Assembly (NCBI GenBank): GCA_031279795.1
Contig: JAITHZ010000118.1
Location: forward strand, 1 to 14,298
DNA: 14,298 nucleotides
Reading direction: 5' to 3'
Source: Bacteroidales bacterium
Lineage (GTDB): Bacteria > Bacteroidota > Bacteroidia > Bacteroidales > WRGA01
A program made the position numbers and the translations under genes. Position 1 is the stretch's first letter. Each line of letters starts with the position of its first letter. This document shows positions 8,541-14,298 of this stretch, piece after piece. Below the pieces are notes generated by a model. That model saw only the letters and a list, made by a program, of their open reading frames with translations, made no database searches and was not told the origin of the DNA.

Positions 8541-8554
8541 AATCACTAATCACT
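8541..8554. repeat. AATCACT heptamer repeat over the rhomboid stop codon
   Basis: Two tandem AATCACT copies (8541-8547 and 8548-8554) overlap the 3' end of the rhomboid gene. The minus-strand stop TAG (8548-8546) and the last two codons (Ser-Asp) are made from repeat sequence. The same heptamer is found upstream of the gene at 9183-9189 (single copy) and 9233-9264. Confidence 0.8.
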
Positions 8555-9178
8555 ATCTTCATCTTCAGGCAGTTGCTGCGGTTTTTGCGGGCCTTGCTTC
8601 TGCAACATCAAGGCTGTGATGAGGCCGGCCAACCCTCCGGATAAATGCCCTTCCCACGACATGTCGGGTTTTATCAGTTCCGAAAATGGGAACATACCCC
8701 AAGTTAAGCTACCATATAAAAAAACGACCACCAGCGAAACAGCAATCAAAGGAGTATGTTGCCGAATTATTCCGCTGAAAATGAGAAAAAAAACTATTCC
8801 GTAAGCTAATCCGCTGGCGCCAACATGCACACCGCTGCGACCGATTGACCATAGAAAAACACCTGTCAAAAGCCACAGGCAGCCCAGTGTCCGCCAAACG
8901 ATTGTACTGTAAAAATAAAACAAAAACCACCCTGATATAAACACTACCAGTGTGTTCGACCACAAATGTTCAATATCGGCATGTACTAAATAATGAAGAA
9001 CGATTCCTTGAAGCGATGTCATTTTATGTGGGTAAATTCCGAAAAACGACAAATCCCAACTCATTCCATCCTGAAGAAGCCGGATTACCCATAGAATACC
9101 AACAAATAGTAGAGGGATTACTGCCGAGTGGGTTATCCGTTTTTTTTCTATTGTTGGTAAATTACTGTTACTTAGCAT
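8546..9178 (-). CDS. Rhomboid-family intramembrane serine protease
   Basis: A 210-aa polytopic inner-membrane protease that would cut transmembrane segments within the bilayer. The rhomboid active site is complete: H66-ADIE-H71-LWS-N75 matches the HxxxxHxxxN motif of E. coli GlpG (H145, H150, N154), the catalytic serine is Ser122 in GASGLAYG, and its partner is His178 in SWEGHLSGGLAG. About six hydrophobic segments are visible (roughly 17-35, 56-64/72-90, 96-112, 119-137, 142-160 and 178-192), with no extra N- or C-terminal domain. The tail is polar and acidic (PEDEDSD). The ATG at 9178 lies about 10 nt after the predicted transcription start. The protein resembles a small rhomboid type common across Bacteroidota, so it may be a housekeeping gene unrelated to its neighbours. 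Its substrate is unknown; the adjacent divergent operon encodes a small protein with a C-terminal hydrophobic segment. Confidence 0.93.
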   Translation of the reverse strand: MLSNSNLPTIEKKRITHSAVIPLLFVGILWVIRLLQDGMSWDLSFFGIYPHKMTSLQGIVLHYLVHADIEHLWSNTLVVFISGWFLFYFYSTIVWRTLGCLWLLTGVFLWSIGRSGVHVGASGLAYGIVFFLIFSGIIRQHTPLIAVSLVVVFLYGSLTWGMFPFSELIKPDMSWEGHLSGGLAGLITALMLQKQGPQKPQQLPEDEDSD

Positions 9179-9195
9179 AATAAATCACTTTTGCG

Positions 9196-9227
9196 CAAAA
9201 TTACATAAAAATCATGTAATTTCCAAA
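9196..9227 (-). promoter_or_regulatory. Bacteroides-type promoter of the rhomboid gene
   Basis: On the minus strand TTTG (9227 to 9224) is followed after exactly 20 nt by TAATTTTG (9203 to 9196), matching the Bacteroidota consensus TTTG-N19-21-TAnnTTTG. The transcript would start near 9189, only about 10 nt before the ATG. The AATCACT repeat block begins a few bases upstream of the -33 box. Confidence 0.7.
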
Positions 9228-9232
9228 CGATT

Positions 9233-9264
9233 AATCACTAATCACTAATCACTAATTAATCACT
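9233..9264. repeat. AATCACT heptamer repeat upstream of the rhomboid gene
   Basis: Three tandem AATCACT copies (9233-9239, 9240-9246, 9247-9253), a 4-base AATT interruption, then a fourth copy (9258-9264). A single further copy lies at 9183-9189, directly before the rhomboid ATG. With the pair at 8541-8554 this brackets the rhomboid gene with direct repeats of the same orientation. Confidence 0.85.
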
Positions 9265-9353
9265 AACAAATTCTAAAAATAGTTATTTTTTACACTCATG
9301 TTTGGGTTGTGAATTAAAAGGAAGGATTTCTCCAGCAGAATGACACAATAGAA

Positions 9354-9385
9354 TTGTATTATTCTGCGAAATAGTTGTATATTTG
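9354..9385 (+). promoter_or_regulatory. Candidate promoter for the 1184-aa gene
   Basis: A plus-strand TATATTTG (9378-9385) fits TAnnTTTG, with TTG at 9354-9356 after a 21-nt spacer. It would give an unusually long leader of about 290 nt before the ATG at 9686. I found no better TAnnTTTG match closer to the gene, though in such AT-rich DNA a chance match is possible. Confidence 0.4.
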
Positions 9386-9685
9386 TATAGGTATTTAAAA
9401 AGTTATTTCATTAAAATTTAATAACAACTTTTTTTTCAGTGTTTTATTCAAAAATTAATGCGAAATAAAAATTATAATTACCATATAATCAAGTTATAAA
9501 AAAATTACTATTTATTTGAGCAAATGATATTCTTAATAAAATTCAGTATTTCATTTATAAAAATATTTTCCATGTTTATTCTTTATTTACATTTAATTTA
9601 ATTTAAATAATAAATTGAATACTATAATACATTCATATATTTATAAATATTTAACCACTATATAAAATCTAAAAAAAGCAACAAA

Positions 9686-12600
9686 ATGAAACGATTTTTT
9701 TCAAGCAAAATGAGTGTAATAGTTGGCTTGGTTATGACAGGCATGTTACACGAACAAACTTTCGCGGTAACCGGCATGTTTGAGCATTTCAGCTATTTGG
9801 GAATTACTGCCACGAATATTCAGGCTGACTATGCATCTGCATTATCAGGAATTTCGGCTGATATTGACGTACTGGCTAATGATTTGGGTACCTGCACCCG
9901 CAATAACATCGCCAGCATACGAATCGATGCCTCACAGCCATTTCCATATCACGGAACGGCAGTTATTCAATCCGATAAGAATCTGCGCTACAGGCCTGCT
10001 GCTGGATGGTATGGCCTTGACAGCGTGCAGTATGTGGTGGAAGACTGCTTTCAGATGATTGATTCGGGCAAAGTTTATATATTGACACATAAGCCATTGT
10101 CGCGCGAATACTATGCCTGCCAGAATGCGAATGTAACTCTGGGCTTTACACCTGTGGCCGGCGTACAGTATTTCTGGTATGATCAGCCAGGCGGAGGTTC
10201 TCCCATTGCCAATGGCAGTAATGTGGATGCTATCAGGATAACCAAAGATGCAACTGCTGTTCAGACATTGTACGCGGAAGCGCGCTATGGAAGCATAACC
10301 TACCCGCGCATTCGCGTAGACCTGGAATTGAGCGATAACTGCGGAACAACTAATCCAGTGGGTTGTGCTGTCAATGGAAGAGTTATCTGGAAAGAAGATT
10401 TTGACCGCTATGGCAATGGTCTGACCTCCCAGAGTTCAAATTTCAGTTCAGAAGCGCTTCCGGCTGGCATGACTACCTACAAGTTTGCCAGAACTGCTGC
10501 ACAAAATACAGGAACAACACTTTACAAAGACGGCTATTATGCATTGTTAAAATACGGGAGTTCCAGTAATTGGACTGGTGATTTCCAAGATGATCATACC
10601 TCGTGGGGAAATTATGCTACTGGCCGTTTTTTCATCGCCAATGGAAAATCTACACCAGATCAGGTTTACAAGCAAACCATCGACCACCTGTGCGCAGGAA
10701 CGACCCTGTATCTATCGTTCTGGGTAAGAGGAACTGATGCTGAACTGAAATGGACAGTTTATTCCTCGACCGACAATACAGTGCTGGCTACATTTACTGC
10801 ACAGCAGCTACCTCCCTCTATGAGTAACAATCCATGGAAGCTTTATGGTTTCAACTTCGATATTCCGGAAAATGTAACTTCGATCTACTTCGACATTTAT
10901 AATTACAATACGAAAACTGGAGGTAACGATTTTGCTGTTGACGACATCGAAGTACGCCTGTGCGCGCCTCAGGTCACCATCAACATGCCTGCCACCAACG
11001 AGGCTCGTTTCTGCATGGGCAAATCCTTTTCTTTCACCGGCAGCTATATCGACAACAATACATTTGGGATGAATCTTGTTTATCAGTGGGAATACAGCGT
11101 GGATGGAACAAGCGGATGGTCGGTGATTCCTGGCTCCAATGGCTCCAGCTCAAACGGCAAGCTTTCGGTGAATTATGCTCTGCCTGCGCATGTAACGTCT
11201 GAAGGTTATTACCGGATGGTGGTATCTTCTCCGGGTAACATTACCAACGATAATTGCCGTGTTTTATCGCGGGTTATTCATCTGTTGCCTTATCCGAGTA
11301 AATTGCTCTGGACGCCAGGCAATAATTCGCAGACCTCCGATGCCGCCCGCCGCAACTGGAACGACCCTAATAATTGGACGCCGAAGAATGTGCCCGTTTC
11401 TTGCTCCGACGTGTATATATCCGGAACGGCGGAAACATTTCCCTTTCTCTCTGGTAATAAGTCCGATAACCACTGCAACAGTATCTGGTTCATGCAGGGT
11501 GGAGAAGTGGGACAACCACAGCGGCTTACCTACGAAAAAGCATTCATCCAGTTTAATTTTGGATTGCAAAGCAGCACGCAGGCAAAGTCAAACAATATTA
11601 CCGCTGCGCATCTGGAACTCTCGGCCGGAAAATCCACAACAGCGCTTGGCCGCAACCAGTGGCACATGTTTTCCGCTCCGCTGCACTGCATGGTATCGGG
11701 CGATTTTGCTTTCGGCGGTTTTCCGCTCACCTTCCTGCGCAAATTCGACATTACTGCGCCAAAATCCGGAATCTATAATGTCGGCTCCTGGACTGGGCTG
11801 TATGATAGTTTGATTGAACCGTTCAATCTGGGCGAAGGTTTTATAATCTGGATGAATGAATACCGTAACCAGGAAATGTACAGGGAACATGGAGATGTGG
11901 ATGACGGGGTGTTTCCGCACCGCGATTACGGACTGCGACAGATAAACGGCATCCTGGAGTTTCCTTATTTCGATAATCCGGCAATGTGCACCGCTCGACG
12001 CATCCTCAGAAGCGAGACCGGAAACGACGGCAAGGTATCCGATACCTTTTACTATATTGGCAATGAATCGGTTAACCTGGCGCAGGTAATGTCAGATACC
12101 GATACATTCGTCCGTACGGATAGGTCGGCTGCCGACAGTTTGCGTCCATACCGCTTTATCGTTGAAAACTACAGCGGCGACTGGCAGTTCGCAAATCCTG
12201 TTTCATACAGTTTTTCAAACAACAACACGACTTGCGAAATTCTGGTTGGAAACCCCTACATGTCCACCATCGACTTCAGGGAATTTTACCTGACGAACAG
12301 CACGAAAATCATGCCGCAATACCGTCTGTGGACAGGAACGCAGTTTGCTACCGTAGCATCGTCCAACAATGGATCAACCTGGACATCCAACCCCAGCGGC
12401 GTGCTTGACCGCTATATAGCGCCCATGCAGTCGTTCTTTGTCGTTGCCAGCGCCAGTCCAGCGCCAGTCGATTTGACGTTTGACGTGACTAAACTGTCGA
12501 TTGCGCGTCCGAAAGGTGCGATCTCGCGTCTGCGCGCACCCGACGAACCGGAACGCGACATCCTGCGCATCACAGCCAGAAACGACAACTATTCATCTTC

Positions 12601-13240
12601 CACGCTGATAGGCAGACTCAGCAACGCTCACAACGGCTATCTGCCCGGTGAGGATGTTTACAAACTTTTCAGTCCAAACACAAATGTGCCGGAATTATTT
12701 ACGGTAACCGATGATTATGCACTGGAAATGAATTATATAAATGGACGCGAAATACAAACTGTCCCTTTATGCATAAAAACGACAAAATCAGGCAATATTG
12801 CGCTTATATTCACCGGAATGAATAATTACAACGCACAGGATATTGAGTTGATTGATGTTGAAAAAAAACGCACCATAAACCTTACTGGTATGTCTGACTT
12901 CAGCTATCAGTTTGACAATCAAAAGCAAAGAGTCATTGACGGGCGCTTTTTTCTGCGTATCTCGCAGGCAACAACCGTTATTGATAATGCAGGCGAACAG
13001 GCCGAGAAAATCACCGTTTATCGCAGCTCAACGGACATCGTCGTGCTGTCGACTGCAAACGATCCGATTCGTCAAATTACACTGTACGACATCGACGGCC
13101 GACAAGTGTATAGCAACAGACCGTCTGGCAGCGCAACGACATTATCAGTCACAATTCCTGAAAATATGCCTGTTGTGATTGTCAAAGCAGTAACTGAACG
13201 AAATATGAAAACAGAAAAAATAAAGGCATTGCATGACTGA
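9686..13240 (+). CDS. Large multidomain T9SS-secreted surface protein
   Basis: An 1184-aa exported protein, probably a cell-surface or released adhesin-like protein. Signal peptide about 1-27 (MKRFFSSK, hydrophobic VIVGLVMTGML, cleavage near TFA). An Ig/cadherin-like module at about 59-120 has the recognisable DVLANDLG ... RYRPAAGWYGLDSVQYVVED form. A second Ig-like module at about 144-213 carries WYDQPGGGSP. A jelly-roll-like module spans about 233-426, from VIWKEDFDRYG to FAVDDIEVRLC, as in MAM or carbohydrate-binding folds. Another Ig-like module is at about 427-534 (YQWEYSVDG ... GYYRMVV). The motif RNWNDPNNWTPKNVP at 556-570 is typical of large Bacteroidota secreted proteins. A long beta-rich region follows at about 590-1095. 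The end, about 1105-1180, is a type-A T9SS sorting domain (ITLYDIDGRQVYSN, IPENMPVVIVKAV, basic end). I see no catalytic motif. It is followed at 104 nt by the 140-aa gene, with no clear terminator or promoter between, so they are probably one operon. Confidence 0.85.
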   Translation: MKRFFSSKMSVIVGLVMTGMLHEQTFAVTGMFEHFSYLGITATNIQADYASALSGISADIDVLANDLGTCTRNNIASIRIDASQPFPYHGTAVIQSDKNLRYRPAAGWYGLDSVQYVVEDCFQMIDSGKVYILTHKPLSREYYACQNANVTLGFTPVAGVQYFWYDQPGGGSPIANGSNVDAIRITKDATAVQTLYAEARYGSITYPRIRVDLELSDNCGTTNPVGCAVNGRVIWKEDFDRYGNGLTSQSSNFSSEALPAGMTTYKFARTAAQNTGTTLYKDGYYALLKYGSSSNWTGDFQDDHTSWGNYATGRFFIANGKSTPDQVYKQTIDHLCAGTTLYLSFWVRGTDAELKWTVYSSTDNTVLATFTAQQLPPSMSNNPWKLYGFNFDIPENVTSIYFDIYNYNTKTGGNDFAVDDIEVRLCAPQVTINMPATNEARFCMGKSFSFTGSYIDNNTFGMNLVYQWEYSVDGTSGWSVIPGSNGSSSNGKLSVNYALPAHVTSEGYYRMVVSSPGNITNDNCRVLSRVIHLLPYPSKLLWTPGNNSQTSDAARRNWNDPNNWTPKNVPVSCSDVYISGTAETFPFLSGNKSDNHCNSIWFMQGGEVGQPQRLTYEKAFIQFNFGLQSSTQAKSNNITAAHLELSAGKSTTALGRNQWHMFSAPLHCMVSGDFAFGGFPLTFLRKFDITAPKSGIYNVGSWTGLYDSLIEPFNLGEGFIIWMNEYRNQEMYREHGDVDDGVFPHRDYGLRQINGILEFPYFDNPAMCTARRILRSETGNDGKVSDTFYYIGNESVNLAQVMSDTDTFVRTDRSAADSLRPYRFIVENYSGDWQFANPVSYSFSNNNTTCEILVGNPYMSTIDFREFYLTNSTKIMPQYRLWTGTQFATVASSNNGSTWTSNPSGVLDRYIAPMQSFFVVASASPAPVDLTFDVTKLSIARPKGAISRLRAPDEPERDILRITARNDNYSSSTLIGRLSNAHNGYLPGEDVYKLFSPNTNVPELFTVTDDYALEMNYINGREIQTVPLCIKTTKSGNIALIFTGMNNYNAQDIELIDVEKKRTINLTGMSDFSYQFDNQKQRVIDGRFFLRISQATTVIDNAGEQAEKITVYRSSTDIVVLSTANDPIRQITLYDIDGRQVYSNRPSGSATTLSVTIPENMPVVIVKAVTERNMKTEKIKALHD

Positions 13241-13320
13241 TAATCTTTTTTGAATGCAATGAGTGCGAGGATACTAAGGATTTGTCAAAGAATAATCATA
13301 TCAGAAAATAAGAATAAGAC

Positions 13321-13341
13321 AAAATCAAACCAAAATCAAAC
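13321..13341. repeat. Short direct repeat AAAATCAAAC
   Basis: Two copies of the 10-mer AAAATCAAAC (13321-13330 and 13332-13341) are separated by a single C, just before the ATG of the 140-aa gene. No promoter of the TAnnTTTG type is visible in the 104-nt gap around it. The A-rich leader may simply favour translation, as Bacteroidota rarely use Shine-Dalgarno sequences. Confidence 0.6.
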
Positions 13342-13344
13342 AAG

Positions 13345-13767
13345 ATGAAAATTAACAAAGTAATTAAAACAGTAGCGCTATGCGTTGTCTCTTTGTCAGT
13401 AACAGTTGCTTATGCCGACGGTTACAGGCCATTTGCCAAAAAGTCGCCATTTGAAACTGGCAGTGCATCGAAGCAGCGCGAGGCCGACCACAAAACCTTT
13501 ATACCAAAGAAACGGCACAACGACAACGGCCATTCGGTGAACAGCTTTTCCGACAGAAATAAGTCCACCAGCGACGGTATACTGAAAAAAGAATCGTCCG
13601 ACAAGCTGTTGGCCGCAGATGTGGACAACGGCGATATGACCGACCCCAACGGCAAAGGACCCGGCATTGGCGCCGTTCCGCTGGATGAACCCTGGCTTTT
13701 CCTCACATCCGCACCGCTTGCCTATCTGATTGCGCACATCGGAAAAAAACGAATGAGCATTGAATAA
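13345..13767 (+). CDS. Small exported protein with a C-terminal hydrophobic anchor or sorting tail
   Basis: A 140-aa protein of no family I can name. Signal peptide about 1-24 (MKINKVIKT, hydrophobic VALCVVSLSVTVAYA, cleavage near AYA|DG). The mature part, about 25-95, is highly polar and charged (many Lys, Ser, Asn, Asp and His), low in hydrophobics and probably disordered. The C-terminus is tripartite: a Gly/Pro-rich stretch DPNGKGPGIGAVPLDEP (100-116), one hydrophobic segment WLFLTSAPLAYLIAHI (117-132), then a basic cluster GKKR (133-136) and a short tail. That is the general layout of C-terminal sorting signals (PEP-CTERM, LPXTG, GlyGly-CTERM), without their exact motifs. It could equally be a simple tail anchor holding the polar part in the periplasm. 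It lies 104 nt behind the large T9SS protein and may be its membrane partner; this is inference. Confidence 0.75.
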   Translation: MKINKVIKTVALCVVSLSVTVAYADGYRPFAKKSPFETGSASKQREADHKTFIPKKRHNDNGHSVNSFSDRNKSTSDGILKKESSDKLLAADVDNGDMTDPNGKGPGIGAVPLDEPWLFLTSAPLAYLIAHIGKKRMSIE

Positions 13768-13836
13768 TTTTGATCAACATTAAATCAAACAATTCTATGT
13801 ATTATAATTTTTCGATCACATAGGTAGGGGCAGTCT

Positions 13837-14298
13837 CCCACGAAGCCCACAAAGCCCACAAAGTTTTTTCTCCTGTGGGATTTTTCTTCCACGAAGCCCA
13901 CAAAGCGTTTTCTTTCTTTGTGAACTTTGTGTACTTCGTGGGATTTTTTTCTCCCACGAAGCCCACGAAGCCCACGAAGTTTTTTTTCCTGTGGGATTTT
14001 TTCTCCCACGAAGCCCACAAAGCCCACAAAGTTTTTTCTCCTGTGGGATTTTTCTTCCACGAAGCCCACAAAGTTTTTTCTCCTGTGGGATTTTTCTCCC
14101 ACGAAGCACGCAAAGCGTTTTCTTTCTTTGTGAACTATGTGTACTTCGTGGGATTTTTTTCTTCCACGAAGCCCACAAAGCCCACAAAGTTTTTTCTCCT
14201 GTGGGATTTTTCTCCCACGAAGCACGCAAAGCGATTTCTTTCTTTGTGAACTATGTGTACTTCGTGGGATTTTTTAATTCAACGAAGCCCACAAAGCC
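13837..14298 (+). repeat. Tandem array of CCCACGAAG hairpin units with T-tails
   Basis: At least eight units run head to tail and continue past the window edge. Each begins (C)CCACGAAG and ends GTGGGA followed by 5-7 T. Long units (13889-13952, 14098-14162, 14214-14275) have CCACGAAG and CTTCGTGGG arms around a TTTTCTTTC-rich loop with CTTTGTGAA and related 9-mers. Short units (13837-13888, 13953-14003, 14005-14056, 14164-14212) hold three 9-mers of the form CCCACRAAG, then a T-run and CCTGTGGGA. Unit 14057-14097 is a short form lacking one 9-mer, and a ninth unit starts at 14282. A short plus a long unit make a 116-bp composite (13837-13952), and long plus short again total 116 bp (14098-14213). 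On the plus strand each unit resembles an intrinsic terminator. Open frames across the array on both strands arise from the 9-bp period, and I do not regard them as genes. No transposase is in view. Confidence 0.9.

Larger units (their letters stand above)
8247..8545. other. Intergenic region between the PUL and the rhomboid gene
   Basis: An AT-rich, non-coding stretch of about 300 nt. It holds the PUL promoter near 8294-8322, the TGAGAAT heptad repeat at 8432-8464, a weak hairpin at 8518-8539 after the rhomboid gene, and the first bases of an AATCACT repeat. I see no small gene in it. Confidence 0.6.
9179..9685. other. AT-rich divergent intergenic region
   Basis: About 500 non-coding nt separate the rhomboid gene (minus) from the 1184-aa gene (plus). 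It holds the rhomboid promoter (9196-9227), the AATCACT repeats (9233-9264) and a candidate promoter for the right-hand operon (9354-9385). From about 9400 to 9685 there is a very AT-rich tract with many A and T runs. I find no open gene, tRNA or convincing structured RNA. Confidence 0.65.

Noticed and set aside
11264..11920. Minus-strand open frames within the 1184-aa gene
   Set aside because: They overlap a long plus-strand gene that has a signal peptide, domains and a sorting tail; no coherent protein features are seen.
13795..13823. CTATGT ... ACATAG inverted repeat after the 140-aa gene as a terminator
   Set aside because: The stem is only 6 bp with a 17-nt loop and no T-run after it; the following hairpin array is a better stop signal.
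13785..14249. Open frames of 68-146 codons on both strands across the right-edge repeats
   Set aside because: Several frames on both strands are open because the 9-bp repeat lacks stops. The products are monotonous (CGLRGRK, FVGFVG patterns) and simply translate the repeat.
13837..14298. CRISPR array
   Set aside because: There are no constant repeats separated by unique spacers; the whole tract is repetitive, unit lengths vary, and no cas gene is visible.

Overview
The window looks like a chromosomal segment of a Bacteroidota bacterium, most likely of the order Bacteroidales. The evidence is a SusC/SusD pair, lipoproteins with Bacteroidota-like Cys-Ser/Gly-Asp ends, promoters of the TTTG / TAnnTTTG type, no clear Shine-Dalgarno sequences, and two proteins with type IX secretion (T9SS)-like C-terminal sorting domains. 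The T9SS cargo points away from the genus Bacteroides itself, towards a Paludibacter-, Dysgonomonas- or Porphyromonas-like lineage (inference).

Left half (about 160-8320, minus strand): a small polysaccharide utilization locus read right to left. It runs from a secreted 262-aa protein with a T9SS-like tail, through an intergenic terminator-like hairpin, to a SusC-type TonB-dependent transporter, a SusD-type glycan-binding lipoprotein and a GH97 glycosidase lipoprotein. A 10-bp stem hairpin follows the last gene. The GH97 enzyme has all four SusB-type glutamates at exactly the SusB spacing, so an inverting alpha-glucosidase acting on alpha-glucans or their oligosaccharides is the best prediction. 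SusC/SusD would import the oligosaccharides and GH97 would release glucose. No local regulator (SusR, hybrid two-component system or ECF sigma/anti-sigma) lies in the window.

Middle (8430-9685): a rhomboid intramembrane protease gene on the minus strand with a complete catalytic set. AATCACT heptamer repeats lie at both of its ends, and a second heptad repeat (TGAGAAT/TGAGAGT) sits between it and the PUL. An AT-rich, non-coding region of about 500 bp separates it from the divergent right half.

Right half (9686-13767, plus strand): a two-gene unit. It has a 1184-aa multidomain secreted protein (Ig-like modules, a jelly-roll-like module and a T9SS sorting domain), then a 140-aa exported protein that ends in a Gly/Pro-rich stretch, one hydrophobic segment and a basic cluster, the layout of a C-terminal sorting or anchoring signal.

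Right edge (13837 to window end): a tandem array of at least eight hairpin units in one orientation. Each begins (C)CCACGAAG and ends GTGGGA plus a T-run, with a long and a short form that pair into 116-bp composites. The reading frames across it are repeat artefacts. The most unusual items are this array, the large T9SS protein / small tail-signal protein pair next to a rhomboid gene, and the T9SS-tailed protein in the SusE/F position of the PUL.
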